From NCBI RefSeq assembly GCF_014650695.1, contig NZ_BMVL01000004.1:234852-298851 (forward strand): a stretch of DNA of 64,000 nucleotides, given 5' to 3'. Source of the DNA: Streptomyces avidinii (lineage in GTDB: Bacteria; Actinomycetota; Actinomycetes; Streptomycetales; Streptomycetaceae). Each line of letters starts with the position of its first letter. The first letter of the stretch is position 1. Under the pieces are notes generated by a model, which saw nothing but the letters and a program-made list of their open reading frames with translations, was not told where the DNA came from and made no database searches. Shown here piece by piece: positions 49,138 through 60,600 of this stretch. Both the position numbers and the translations under genes were made by a program.

Positions 49138-50025
49138 GTGACCAGCATCGTGATACCGGCCCACAATGAAGGCCGGGTCATCGGCCGGCTCCTCGACGCG
49201 CTCCTGGCCGACACCTCGGCGACCGGGGCCGACATCGTCGTGGTGTGCAACGGCTGTACGGACGACACCGCCCGCGTGGCCGGTGAACGCGGGGACCGGG
49301 TGCGCGTGGTGGAGGTGCCGACTCCCTCCAAACACCACGCACTTCGGGTGGGCGACGAGCACGCCCGGGGCTTCCCCCGGCTGTACGTGGACGCCGACGT
49401 GGTCGTCGGCGCGGCCGACGTACGGGCCCTGCTGGGCGCGCTCGACCGGAGCCCGGAACTCCTCGCCGTGGCCCCCGGCCGGGACATTCCGCTCGCCGGC
49501 TGCGCCTGGCCGGTCCGGGCGTACTACCGGGTGTGGCAGCGGCTGCCCGCCGTCCGTGAGGGCCTGTTCGGCCGGGGGGTCATCGCGGTGACCGAGCCGG
49601 GGCACGCGCGGATCGCCGCGCTGCCGCCGCTGATGGCCGACGACCTGGCGGCCTCCCTCGCCTTCGGGCCCGGGGAGCGGCGCGTGGTCGAGGAGGCCCG
49701 GGTCGTCGTCCGTCCGCCGCGCACCTGGTCCGACCTGATCAGGCGGCGGGTCCGCGCGGCGACCTCCTCCGCCGAGTACGAGCGCTTCCGGGCGGAACGG
49801 CAGGCCGAGGCGCCGCAGCAGCCACCGGGGACGGAGCGGACCGAGCGGACCGCGCGTACCGGAACGGCCGATCTGCGCGCCCTGCTGTGGGCCCGACCGG
49901 CGCTGCTGCCGGGGGTGGTGGTGTTCGTGGTGGCCGCACTCGCCGCCCGCCGGGGCTCCCGGAAGGCCATCCGCGACCAGGACTTCTCCACCTGGCTGCG
50001 GGACGAGAGCAGCCGGCAGGGCTGA
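49138..50025 (+). CDS. Glycosyltransferase family 2
   Basis: The protein has 295 residues. Core motifs are TSIVIPAHNEGRVIG, VVVCNGCTDDT and LYVDADVVVGAAD (metal site). A hydrophobic segment near the C-terminus (ALLPGVVVFVVAALAARRG) is a probable membrane helix, so the enzyme may be membrane bound. The GTG start follows a leaderless -10 box; an in-frame ATG at 49123 overlaps that box and is less likely. It points away from the main polysaccharide unit and may be separately controlled. Confidence 0.85.
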   Translation: MTSIVIPAHNEGRVIGRLLDALLADTSATGADIVVVCNGCTDDTARVAGERGDRVRVVEVPTPSKHHALRVGDEHARGFPRLYVDADVVVGAADVRALLGALDRSPELLAVAPGRDIPLAGCAWPVRAYYRVWQRLPAVREGLFGRGVIAVTEPGHARIAALPPLMADDLAASLAFGPGERRVVEEARVVVRPPRTWSDLIRRRVRAATSSAEYERFRAERQAEAPQQPPGTERTERTARTGTADLRALLWARPALLPGVVVFVVAALAARRGSRKAIRDQDFSTWLRDESSRQG

Positions 50026-50152
50026 CCCCGGGGCCGCCCCGGGGCATGCGGCCGAATCCCTTCGTACGCCCCACTGTTGGCCCGTACAACCATTAGGGTT
50101 TCCCTCGCGCGTTCGAGTGAACTCAGTCCGTCGGCATCGGGAGCTCCAGAGC

Positions 50153-51544
50153 ATGTACCTCGCGGACCGCTCCGCGCCCGCGGGCGCGGAGCCCGCTCCG
50201 GACCGGGGGCCCGTCCGGGCCGCCGCGGTCGCCCCGACCGTCCTCGCACTGGGCACGGTCAGCCTGATCACCGACATCTCCTCCGAGATGGTCACCGCCG
50301 TCCTGCCGCTGTACCTGATCGCCGGGCTGGGCCTGAGCCCCCTCGGCTTCGGGGCCCTCGACGGCGTCTACAACGGGGTCAGCGCCCTGGTGCAGCTGAC
50401 CGGCGGACACCTCGCCGACCGGGTTCGCAACCACAAGCTGATCGCCGGCATCGGCTACGGCCTGTCCGCCCTGTGCAAACCGCTGCTGCTGTTCGCCCAC
50501 AGCCTGGGCCCGATCAGCGTGATCCTCACCCTGGAACGCACCGGCAAGGGACTGCGCACCGCCCCGCGCGACGCACTGATCTCCCTGTCCACCCCGCCCG
50601 AGTTACAAGGACGCGCCTTCGGTGTGCACCGGGCCATGGACACCACCGGCGCGCTGCTCGGCCCGCTCGCCGCGTTCCTCATCCTGAGCGTCGCGGTCGA
50701 CGGCTACGACGCCGTCTTCGGCGTCAGCGCCTGTGTCGCCGCCCTCGGCGTCGTGGTGCTCATGCTCTTCGTCCCGTCCGGCGACGGCGACACCCGGCCC
50801 CGACCCCGTCCTCGGCCGCCCGTGCCCCGTACGGCCGAGGCCGATTCCGTCGACGCCGCCGCCGAACCTGCCGCTGTCGCAGCCGCTGCCGCCGTCCCCG
50901 CCGCGGACCGCCCGGCCCCCGTCCGGTTGCGCGACGCCCTCGGCCTGCTGCGTCTGCCCCGGCTGCGCAACCTGGCGATCTGCGCCGTCCTGCTGGGCCT
51001 GACCACCGTCAGCGACGCCTTCGTCTACCTGCTCCTGCAACGCCGCACCGGCATCGGCGACCAGTGGTTCCCGCTGCTGCCGCTGGGCACCGCCGCCGTG
51101 TTCCTGGTGCTCGCCGTGCCCGCCGGGGCCCTCGCCGACCGGATCGGCCGGCGCACCGTGTTCCTCACCGGGCACGCCCTCCTGCTGGCCGGCTACGCGC
51201 TGCTGCTGTGGGCCCCCGACCAGCCGGCGCTGCCCTACCTCGTCCTCGCCCTGCACGGCATGTTCTACGCCGCCACCGACGGCGTGCTGCCCGCAGCCGT
51301 CGCCGCCACCGTCCCCGCGGAACTGCGCGCCACCGGCCTGGCCCTGGTCGGCACCGGCCAGGCGCTGGCCCGCTTCGGCTGCTCGCTCGCCTTCGGCGCG
51401 GCGTGGACGCTGTGGGGCGCCGGCCCGGCCCTGGCCGCCGCCGCGGCCGGCCTGCTCTGCTGCGCGGCCGTCGCCGGCTTCGTCCTGCGTCCGGCCGCAC
51501 CGGACGTCCCCCTCCCCGACCCGAACCGCACCGGAAGCCCGTGA
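50153..51544 (+). CDS. Major facilitator superfamily transporter
   Basis: This 463-residue protein has about twelve transmembrane helices in two halves separated by a long loop rich in Pro/Ala/Arg (about residues 215-265). MFS signatures are GGHLADRVRNHK between helices 2 and 3 and AGALADRIGRRTV at the equivalent place of the second half, with RTAPRDALI in between. The substrate is unknown. I chose the ATG at 50153 with GGGAG upstream; a GTG at 50117 would add twelve residues. Codon 151 is TTA (50603-50605). The next gene follows by ten bases. Confidence 0.88.
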   Translation: MYLADRSAPAGAEPAPDRGPVRAAAVAPTVLALGTVSLITDISSEMVTAVLPLYLIAGLGLSPLGFGALDGVYNGVSALVQLTGGHLADRVRNHKLIAGIGYGLSALCKPLLLFAHSLGPISVILTLERTGKGLRTAPRDALISLSTPPELQGRAFGVHRAMDTTGALLGPLAAFLILSVAVDGYDAVFGVSACVAALGVVVLMLFVPSGDGDTRPRPRPRPPVPRTAEADSVDAAAEPAAVAAAAAVPAADRPAPVRLRDALGLLRLPRLRNLAICAVLLGLTTVSDAFVYLLLQRRTGIGDQWFPLLPLGTAAVFLVLAVPAGALADRIGRRTVFLTGHALLLAGYALLLWAPDQPALPYLVLALHGMFYAATDGVLPAAVAATVPAELRATGLALVGTGQALARFGCSLAFGAAWTLWGAGPALAAAAAGLLCCAAVAGFVLRPAAPDVPLPDPNRTGSP

Positions 51545-51554
51545 GGCCCCCCAG

Positions 51555-52574
51555 ATGACTCTGTCGTTGTCACGCCGCCTGATCGTCCTCGCGGTGGCGG
51601 TACTGCTGCTCGGGGGTCTGGCCGCCGCGCTCGTGCTGCGCGCCGCCTCCCGCGACGACAAGCCCTCAGCGGGCGGCCCGACGGTCGCCCCGGGGACCGT
51701 CACCCTCACCCGGCCGGGCACCTTGACCTTCCTCAACGGCGGTCAGGGCCCGCACCGCGGAGCCCTCGCCTCCGTCCCGGCCGACGCCCCCGACTCCGAG
51801 CGCACCGCCTCCGAGCTCAACTGCCGGCGCTTCTACGCCGCTTCGGGCACCGGCGTGTGCCTGCGCTCCACACCGGGCGCGCTCGCCCAGGACAACAAGG
51901 CGCTGATCGTCGACTCCGAGCTGCGCACGCTGCGCAGCTTCCCCCTCGCGGGAACCCCCAGCCGGGCCCGGGTATCGCCCAGCGGCCGGTTCGCCGCCTG
52001 GACGGTCTTCGTCTCGGGGGAGTCCTACGGCGCCGCGTTCTTCTCCACCCGGACCGCGATCGTGGACACCCGCACCGGGAAGCTGGAGGCGAACCTGGAG
52101 GAGTTCACGATCACCATGGACGGCCGGGAGCACCGCGCCCAGGACGTGAACTTCTGGGGGGTCACCTTCTCCAAGGACGACGACACCTTCTACGCCACCC
52201 TCTCCACCGGCGGCGAGACCCACCTCGTCAAGGGCTCGATCTCGGGGCGCTCCGTCACCACCCTCGCGAAGAACGTGGAATGCCCGTCGCTGTCCCCGGA
52301 CGAGACGCGCATCGCGTACAAGAAGCGGGTCCGGGCCGGGGCCTCGCTCTGGCGCGAGCACGTGATGGACCTCGGGACGCTGCGCGAGCACGCGCTCGCG
52401 GAGAAGCGCAGCGTGGACGACCAGGCCGCCTGGCTCGACGACCGCACCCTCGCCTACGGCCTGCCCACCGACGGCGCCGCCGACAGCACGGACCTGTGGA
52501 CCGTGCCCGCCGACGGCAGCGGCACCCCCCGGCTGCTGGCCCCCGGGGCCTCCTCCCCGGTCCGCCTGGGCTGA
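51555..52574 (+). CDS. Membrane-anchored TolB-like beta-propeller protein
   Basis: The 339-residue protein has an N-terminal helix (LIVLAVAVLLLGGLAAALVL) acting as anchor or signal, then an extracellular region of repeated beta-strands with TolB/WD40-type turns (RVSPSGRFAAWTVF, VTFSKDDDTFYATLS, SLSPDETRIAYKKR, LWTVPADGSGTPRLL). The function is unknown; such proteins often bind partners at the membrane surface. It is probably co-transcribed with the MFS gene ten bases upstream. The stop codon lies in the loop of a strong terminator hairpin. Confidence 0.82.
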   Translation: MTLSLSRRLIVLAVAVLLLGGLAAALVLRAASRDDKPSAGGPTVAPGTVTLTRPGTLTFLNGGQGPHRGALASVPADAPDSERTASELNCRRFYAASGTGVCLRSTPGALAQDNKALIVDSELRTLRSFPLAGTPSRARVSPSGRFAAWTVFVSGESYGAAFFSTRTAIVDTRTGKLEANLEEFTITMDGREHRAQDVNFWGVTFSKDDDTFYATLSTGGETHLVKGSISGRSVTTLAKNVECPSLSPDETRIAYKKRVRAGASLWREHVMDLGTLREHALAEKRSVDDQAAWLDDRTLAYGLPTDGAADSTDLWTVPADGSGTPRLLAPGASSPVRLG

Positions 52575-52594
52575 ACACCGCAGGCGGACCGGGG
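52555..52594. terminator. 14-bp perfect stem between convergent genes
   Basis: CCCCGGTCCGCCTG (52555-52568) pairs perfectly with CAGGCGGACCGGGG (52581-52594) around a 12-nt loop that contains the stop codon of the TolB-like gene. The next gene ends 33 bp further on the opposite strand, so it probably works in both directions. Confidence 0.88.
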
Positions 52595-52626
52595 GGAGCG
52601 ACCGGGGCGGGCCGGGTGGGTCCGGG

Positions 52627-53472
52627 TCAGGCCCGGTCCACGAAGGTCCGTACCCGCTCGACGAGTCCGGCGTTGTCGCGGATCCAGCCGTAGTGCCTGC
52701 TGCCCCGCGTGCCGTCGCCCAGTACGAGCTCCCAGTGGGTCACCCGCGCGCTCGTGAGCTTGTCGCTGAGCCCCCGTACCCCGCCGGGCGGGGCCATGTT
52801 GTCGCCCCTGACGGTCACCGCCAGCACCGGCAGGTCCAGCTTCGCCAGCCAGGGCTCGAAATCCACCGGTGAGGACGGCACGTCGTAGCGGCCCGTCCGG
52901 ACCTGGGTGGCCATGTCCCGCAGGATCTGCGCCGAGTCGTTCCCCAGCACCTTGATGCGCCGGCCGGGGAAGTACCCGTACACCGAGGCGAAGAGGGCCG
53001 CGAGCTGGAACCCCGCGAGCATCCCCAGGCTCCGCGGAAAGGGCCAGCCGCGCCAGTGGCAGGACGGGGCGCCCACCAGGATCGCGCCCGCCGCCATGTG
53101 CGGTTCCCGGCTTAGGTAGAGCGTGCCGAGCTGCCCGCCGAGGCTGTGCCCCAGCAGATGGCGCGGCGCCCCGGGGAAGGCCGCCGCCACCGCCCGGAAC
53201 AGCGCGGGGTAGTCGTACGTCACCATCTCGTGGTAGCCGTACCGCACCCCGCGCCGTACCCGGACCGAGCTCGTGCCCTGTCCCCGCAGCTCACCGAGGG
53301 CCACCTGGAAGCCGGCCGCCACGAGGGCCTCCGCCAGGGGGGTGTAGGAGACGGCCCTGGTGCCCATGGCGGGCATGCACACCAGCACCGGCGCCGAAGG
53401 CTCTTCGGGCCTGCGGTGCAGCCGGACATGGACCGTGGCGCCGTCCTCGGCGCGCACGGTCTCCGTGGTCAC
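52627..53472 (-). CDS. Alpha/beta hydrolase, candidate release enzyme of the PKS cluster
   Basis: The protein has 281 residues. It has the lipase/thioesterase fold: VLVCMPAMGTRAVSY near the start, LLGHSLGGQLGTLYL with the nucleophile serine, VLAVTVRGDNMAPPGG with a possible acid residue, and a late histidine in GSRHYGWIRDN. The cap region is short. Because the PKS has no thioesterase and this gene lies 14 bp downstream of the acyl-CoA dehydrogenase gene in the same orientation, it may hydrolyse the finished chain from the carrier protein. It could also be a general esterase. The start codon is GTG. Confidence 0.8.
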   Translation of the reverse strand: MTTETVRAEDGATVHVRLHRRPEEPSAPVLVCMPAMGTRAVSYTPLAEALVAAGFQVALGELRGQGTSSVRVRRGVRYGYHEMVTYDYPALFRAVAAAFPGAPRHLLGHSLGGQLGTLYLSREPHMAAGAILVGAPSCHWRGWPFPRSLGMLAGFQLAALFASVYGYFPGRRIKVLGNDSAQILRDMATQVRTGRYDVPSSPVDFEPWLAKLDLPVLAVTVRGDNMAPPGGVRGLSDKLTSARVTHWELVLGDGTRGSRHYGWIRDNAGLVERVRTFVDRA

Positions 53473-53486
53473 TTCGGTGGACGGAA

Positions 53487-54650
53487 TTACAGGCCTCCCT
53501 CACTCGTGGCCATCCTGCGCATCTCGCGGAACACGTTGAGCAGCTGGATCTCGCTCGACCCCTCGAAGATCGTGAGGGCGCGCGCGTCCCGCCAGCGCTT
53601 CTCGACCCCGTAATCGGCGGCGATGCCCCGCCACCCGTACAACTGCAGGATCTCGTTGGAGGCACGCACGGCGAGCTCGGTCGCCGCGTACTTGGCCATG
53701 GAGCTCTCCCTGCCGAAGGGCAGCCCCCGGTCGGCCAGGCCGGTCGCCTCCTCCAGCAGTTTGCGCGCCGCGCACAGTTCCACGTACAGCCGCCCGAGGG
53801 TCAGCTGCACATGGCTGAGGGTGTCCATGCGGTCGTCCGGGTACACCCGGCGCTCGCCCACCCAGGTCAGTGCGTCGCGGAGCATGGCGGCCACGATCCC
53901 CGTCCCGCAGGCGGCCCCGCCGATCCGGATGGTCGCGAGGAGCTCGTTCAGCAGGAACTCCCCGTCGCCGGCCCGCCCGATCAGGCTGACCGGCTCCAGG
54001 GCCACGTCCCGGAAGGTCACCGCGGGCGTGGGCAGGCAGCGGAACGCCGCCTTGTCGATGTCCTCGCTCACGGTCACCCCCGCAGCGTCCCGCGGAACGG
54101 CGAAGAACGACAGACCGCGTTTGCGGTTGTCCACCACCGTGTTGGCCAGAACGATGAACACGTCGGCGACGGTCCCGTTCCCGGACATGCACTTGCCGCC
54201 GTTGAGCAGCCAGCCGGACTCCGTCCGCACGGCGCGGGTGCCGGCCGCCAGCAGGTTCGAGCCGTTCTCGGGCTCGGTGAGCCCGAGGGCCGCGTACCCG
54301 TTGTCCTTCAGGAGCCGGGTGACGAAGAGCTCCTTCTGCTCCGCGGTGCCGGCGGCGACCACGGGATGCAGCGCCCCGCGGTTGAACACCAGCGTCCAGG
54401 TCATCCCCGGGCAGACCGCCGACAGCTCGCTGATGCCCTCGGCGAACTCCGTGTAGGACAGCCCGGCGCCGCCCAGCTCCTCGGGGAAGGCGGCGTTGAG
54501 GATCCCCTCGGCCGCGGCCCGTTCGTGGATCGGGACGGGGAACGTCCGCTCCTCGTCGTAACGGCGGACGTGCGGCGCCATCACCTCATCGGCAAAAGTG
54601 CGGAACGTCTGCTTCCACTCTGATCGACTGCGTGATTCTTCCACGACCAT
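53487..54650 (-). CDS. Acyl-CoA (or acyl-ACP) dehydrogenase
   Basis: The protein has 387 residues. It has the flavoenzyme fold: N-terminal helices, ALGLTEPENGSNLLA and GGKCMSGNGTVADV (FAD/substrate loop), then RIGGAACGTGIV and the C-terminal IFEGSSEIQLLNV, where the glutamate is expected to be the catalytic base. It would introduce an alpha,beta double bond into an acyl chain carried by CoA or by the PKS product. The ATG is one base after the PKS stop, so it is co-translated. No similar gene lies elsewhere in the window. Confidence 0.92.
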   Translation of the reverse strand: MVVEESRSRSEWKQTFRTFADEVMAPHVRRYDEERTFPVPIHERAAAEGILNAAFPEELGGAGLSYTEFAEGISELSAVCPGMTWTLVFNRGALHPVVAAGTAEQKELFVTRLLKDNGYAALGLTEPENGSNLLAAGTRAVRTESGWLLNGGKCMSGNGTVADVFIVLANTVVDNRKRGLSFFAVPRDAAGVTVSEDIDKAAFRCLPTPAVTFRDVALEPVSLIGRAGDGEFLLNELLATIRIGGAACGTGIVAAMLRDALTWVGERRVYPDDRMDTLSHVQLTLGRLYVELCAARKLLEEATGLADRGLPFGRESSMAKYAATELAVRASNEILQLYGWRGIAADYGVEKRWRDARALTIFEGSSEIQLLNVFREMRRMATSEGGL

Positions 54651-54651
54651 C

Positions 54652-57600
54652 CTAAGAAACGGTGATGACGAACTTGCCGATGTTGGCCCGGTTGCGGAGC
54701 TGTGTGATCGCCCGTGGCGCCTCCTCGAAGGGGAAGACCCCGCCCACGGCGGGACGGAACACGCCCGCGTCGATCAGCTCGACGAGGCGGTCCATCAGGG
54801 GCCGGAGCCTGGCCGGATCACGTGCCAGGGCACCCACGTTCACCGTGCAGAAGGAACGGCTGCTCATGAACAGGTCCCGGCCGTTCACGGCCAGGTCGAG
54901 CACCCCCGCCGCACCGATCTCGACGAAGCGGCCTCCCGAGCGCAGCAGGGCCAGACCTCGGCCCACGGCGTCGCCGGAGAGGGAGTCGACGATGAGGTCC
55001 AGTCCCTGATCAGGGCTCAGTTCCCTTACTGCGTCGGCGAAATCGGCCTCGGCGTAGTTGATCGGGTACTGGACGCCCAGCGCCCGCAGGTGCTCCAGCT
55101 TGGCCTCCGTACTCGCCGTGCCGAACACCGTGGCGCCGTGGTGCAGCGCCAGCTGGACGCACGCCGTCCCGGTCGCGCCCGCCGCCGCCTGGATGAGCAC
55201 CCGGTCGCCCGGGTCCACGCGCGCCCCGCGCTCCAGGCAGGCGATCGCGGTGAGTCCGCTGATCAGCATGGCCACCGAGTCCGTGAACGAGACGCCGGCG
55301 GGCAGCGGAGCCACCGTGTACGCCTCGGTCGTCACGCGGGCCGCGTAACCGCCCTGCAGGGTCAGCGCGAGGACCTCGTCGCCGGGCCGGACGTGCTCGA
55401 CCGCGTCACCCACCGCGTGCACCACACCGGCCACCTCGTGCCCGGGGACGAACGGCGGGGTGGACAGGAACGGATGGAAGCCGGTGGACGCCAGCACGTC
55501 GATGAAGTTGACGCCGACGGCGTGCACGTCGATGACCACCTCGCTCGGTGCGGGCCTGCGCACGGGTACGTCCTGCAGGCGCATGTCGAGCCCGGACGGC
55601 CCGGCCACGACGGTGTAACCGCGCACGGTGCTGTGGCGCTCCGCCTCGTCCAGCGTGATCTCCCGGGCGCTCTCCACCGGCGTCCCGCCCGTCGCGGCGG
55701 GTGCGTCGGGTGCGTCGGGGCGTACGTCCGGCTCCGGGGACTCCGCCGCGAGCAGGCCCTCCAGATGGAGCCCGACCGCGTCCACGGTCCGGTGGTTGAA
55801 CATGAACGTCGCCGGCAGTTCGAGCCCGAAGTGGGCCCCGATCCGGCGGGTGAGGGAGACGGCGAGCAGCGAGTCGATGCCCAGGCGGTCGAAGCGTACC
55901 GAGGTGTCGATCTCGGCCGGCGGGCGGCGCAGCGCGCGGGCCAGCTCCGCCCGGACGAACTCGGCGGCGGAGCCGGCCCCGTCCTCCGCGCGCGCGGCGC
56001 CCGCGGCGCGCGGCCGCGCCGCCCCGGCCTCCCCGGCCGCGCCGGCCCCGCGGTTGAACCGGGCCACGAGCCCGTCGGCGACCTCGTCCCGTACGTCCAG
56101 CACCGCCAGCTGCAGGTGGGTGCCGGCCAGGGCCTTCAGGAAGGCCTCGGCCCCCGCCTCGGGGGACATCGGGTGCAGGCCCGATTCCAGGAGCCGGGCC
56201 TGGTACCTGGGGTCCGCGACCATCCCCAGCTCCGCCCACGGGCCCCAGTTGATCGTTCGCACGGGCGTGCGCCGGCTGCGTACGGTGCCGGTGAGCGCGT
56301 CGAGCGTGGCATTGCCCGCCGCGTACGCACCCTGGCCCGCCGTCACGAACAGGCTGGCCATGGAGGAGAACAGGACGATGAAGTCCAGGTCCTCCGCGGC
56401 CACCGCGTCGATCAGGATCCGGGCGCCCCGCTCCTTCGGCGCCGTGATCGCGTGCATGCGTTCCGCCGACGTCGACCCGATCAGCGCGTCGTCGAGGATG
56501 CCCGCGGTGTGGATCACACCGTGCAGGGCGCCGAAGCGCCGGAGCGTCTCGTCCAGGGCGCGCCGCACGGCGGCCTCGTCGGTCACATCGGCCTGGAGGT
56601 AGAGCAGCCGTCCCCCCGCGGCGTCGACCGCCTCCTCCAGCTGCGGGTCGACCTCCGCCCGGCGGCCGGTGAGCACCACCCGTGCCCCCGCCTCGCGGGC
56701 GAGGGTGACCGCGAGCGTGGATCCCAGGCCGCCCTGCCCGCCCGTGATCCAGTAGACGCCACCGGGCCTCAGCTCCGCCGGGGCCGCGGAGGCCTCCACC
56801 GGGGTCAGGGACGGGAGCGTGCGCTCGCCGTGCCGGTAGCGGACGCAGAACGCGTCGGGCCGTACCGCGAGCTCCGCGGCGATGTCGCGGGCGAGTTCAC
56901 GGGTGGTGAGCGCGTCGGCCTCCACCCGGATCGCCCGCCCCGACCAGCTCACGGTCTCCTGTTCGAGCGCCCGCAGCAGCGGGGGCAGTGCCACGTCACC
57001 GGTCACCAGGGCGAGCTCCCGGCGCGCCGTCGACGTGCTCTTCGTGGCGCTCCGCAGCAGCGCGAGGAAGGCCTCGCGCTCCGGTTCGACGACGAGCAGC
57101 CGAGCGGCGGCCGGCAGGCCCTCCAGGAACCGCGGACCGTCCTCCTCGCCGCAGGGCAGGGCGGCGACCGAGACGGTGGCCCCGCCCCTGCGCAGCTCCT
57201 CCACCAGCGGCACGCAGCGTTCGGCGTCCCCGGTGAGCAGGACGACCTCGCCCGGCCTGCCGGCGGCCTCCGCGGGCCGCGGCTGCGGCCGGGCGTCCAC
57301 CGCGAGGAAGCGCAGCGAGTGCCGGTTGCCCATCCGCTTGAGGGAGACCCCCGTGAACTCCACGAGGACCTGCCCCTCGGGGTCGAGGATCGTCACGTCG
57401 CAGTCGAACGTGTCCGCGTCCGCGTCGAGTTCGCTCCGCAGCCGCACATGGGCCAGGGTCGGACCGGACCACGGCGCGAACACGTCGACCCGGCGGTAGC
57501 CGAACCCCACGAAGGTGCCGCTGGCTCCCGCGTCGACGGACAGCCCGGCGATGGACTGCATCGCTCCGTCCGCGACGTCCGCGGGAAGCGGGCGGCCGAG

Positions 57601-60600
57601 CGTCCGCGGGGACGGCGGCGCGAGCCGGGTGAGCAGCTCCTTGTCGCCCAGCCACATCTCGGTCACCATCCGCATGGTGTCCCCGTACGAGAGCCCGGAC
57701 GCCGCCAGGTGCTCGTACAGGGCGTCGGTCTCGACGCGCCGCGGGCACCGCAGGAGGATCGCGGCCGGATCGGCCGGCGCCGGGGCCGGCCCGGTGGCCG
57801 ACCAGCCGGCCGAGACGTGCTCCTCCCACGCGGCGCCGTGCTCGTGCGCCGCCCGGCTCTCCACGGACAGGAACGGCTCGTCGCCCGCGCGCAGCCGCCG
57901 CGAGACCCGTACCTGCCGGGACTCCTCCCCGGCGACCGCCAGGGAGTTCGTCACCAGGACGTCGCTGAGCCCGTATCCGCCCACCTGCTCGGGGTTGAGT
58001 TCCCGCAGCGCCGCGTCGAGCATCCAGGCGGCGGGCGCGATCGCCCGCTCCTGCACCCGGTGGTCACGGATGACCGGCAGCGAGCCGGTGACCAGGACGC
58101 CCTCCGCGCGCGGGCCCGCGGGCTCGACCCAGTGCTCCTGGCGCTGCCAGGGGTACGGGGGCAGCCGCCTGCCGGCGCGCGGCCGGCCGGCGTGGAAGGC
58201 GACCCAGTCGATCTCGCAGCCGGCCTCGAAGAGCGCGGCGACCGACTCGTACGGGGCCCGGTCGTCCGCGCGGCGCATCGCCGGTACGGCGGCGACGTCC
58301 CGGTCCTCGTCCTCCAGGCACTCGGTCACCGAGACCGACAGCAGGGGGTGCGGGCTCATCTCCAGGAACACGCGGTGACCGGCCGCCCCGGCCCCGCGGA
58401 CCGCGTCGGCGAACAGCACCGGCTCGCGCAGGTTGCGCCACCAGTACGCGGCGTCCAGCCCGGTGGTGTCGAAACGCTCCCCGGTGAGGGAGGAGTGGAA
58501 GGCGACCGTCGCGGGACGGGGCGACAGCCCGGCGAGTTCCGCGACCAGGTCCTCCCGGAGGTCCTCCAGCAGCGCGCAGTGCGAGGCCACGTCCACCTTG
58601 ACGCGTCGGCCGAAGACGCCCTCGGCGTCCATGGCGGCGACGAACTCGTCGACGGCCGCGGTCTCGCCGGACACGATGGTCGTGCTCGGGCCGTTGTGCG
58701 CCGCGAGCGACAGTCGCTCCCCGTAGGGCTCCAGCGCCTTGCGCACGTCCGACACCGGCAGGGAGACCAGCGCCATGGCGCCCTGCCCCCGGTGCCGCAT
58801 CATCAGGGCGCTGCGGCGGCAGATGATCCGCGCCGCGTCCTCCAACCGCAGGGCGCCCGAGACATGGGCGGCCGCGACCTCTCCCATGCTGTGGCCGATG
58901 ACCCCGGCGGGCCGGACGCCCCAGGACCGGAAGAGCGCCGCCAGCCCCACCTGCATCGCGAACACGGCGGGCTGGACGACATCGATGCGCTCCAGCAGGG
59001 GAGCGGCGTCCTGCGAGGTCAGCACCTCGCGCAGGGACCAGTCGACGTGCGGGGCGAAGGCCTGCTCGCAGCGGGAGACGGCGAGGTCGAAGGCGGGCTC
59101 CGACTCGATCAGGGCCCGCCCCATTCCGAGCCACTGGGCACCCTGCCCGGGGAACACGAAGACGACGCCCGCCTCGTCGGGCACGTGCCGCGCACCGGTG
59201 AACGGCTCGCGCAGCCGTGCGAGGAGCTCGCCGCGGTCCGCGAAGGCGAAGGCCGCGCGGACCTCCCGCCCCCGGGGGCCGCCCCGGCCCCGGACCTGTG
59301 TCGCCGCGGCCGAGCCCCGGCCCACCTCGTCCTCGTCCAGGCCCTCGGCCCACGCCGCGTGGTCCGCGGCCTGTGCGTGCAGGGCCGGTTCGGTGGCGGC
59401 CGACAGGGCCAGCAGCTGTACGGGGCGCCGCGCGGGCCGGTCCTCGCAGGCCCCGGTGGCCGCCGGGGCGGGGCCGAGCACCGCGTGGGCGTTGGTGCCG
59501 CCGAAGCCGAAGGAGCTCACTCCGGCCACGCCGACCTCGTCGGGAGACTCCCAGCGCCGCAGCGAGGACTGCACGCGCAGCCCGAGTCCGTCGAAGTCGA
59601 TGTCCGGGTTGGGCTCGTCGCAGTGCAGGGACGGCGGCAGGGCCCCGTGTTCGAAGCACAGCGCCAGTTTGATCACGCCGGCGATGCCCGCCGCCGCCTC
59701 CAGGTGCCCGACGTTCGTCTTCACCGAACCGATCGCGCACGGCCGGTCGGCGGCGCGCCCCCGGTTCAGTACGCCGCCCAGGGCGGCGGCCTCGATCTGG
59801 TCGCCGATGGCCGTGCCCGTCCCGTGGGCCTCGACGTAGCCGACCTCCCGCGGCCGGGCGCCCGCCCGGCCGAGCGCCTGGCGCACGACCTCTTCCTGGG
59901 ACCGGCGGCTCGGCGCCAGCAGGCCGTTGGTCCGCCCGTCGGAGGTCACCGCCGAGCCGCGGATCACCGCGGAGACGCGGTCGCCGTCGCGCAGCGCCTG
60001 GCTCAGCGGCTTCAGCACGACCACGCCCGCGCCCTCGCTGCGTACGTAGCCGTCGGCCTGCGCCGAGAAGGTCTTGCAGCGCCCGTCGGGCGCCATGACG
60101 CCGGATTTGTCGAAGGCCTCGGTGATCGCCGGGGACAGGATCACGTTCACCCCGCCGACGATGGCGACGTCGCACTCGCCGCGCCGGATCGCGTCGCACG
60201 CGAGGTGGACGGCGACGAGGGAGGAGGAGCAGGCCGTGTCGACGGCCAGGCTCGGCCCGCGCAGGTCGAGCAGGTAGGAGAGCCGGTTGGCGGCGACGCT
60301 GGAGGCTCCGCCGAGCAGCGAATAGGCGTCCGCCGAGGGCGAGTTCGCGAGGGCGTCGCGGTAGTCCGAGCTGGAGATGCCGATGAAGACGCCCGTGGGC
60401 GAACCGGCCAGGCCGTACGGATCGAGACCTGCGTCCTCGACGGCCTCCCAGGCGACCTCCAGCATGAGCCGCTGCTGCGGGTCGAGTTTGGCGGCCTCGT
60501 GCTCGTTGATGCCGAAGAAGTCGAGGTCCAGGCCGCCGATCCCGGTGAGGAAGCCACCGAGGGCGGCCCGGTCCGTGCCGCCGTTCCCGCCGCCCCAGCG

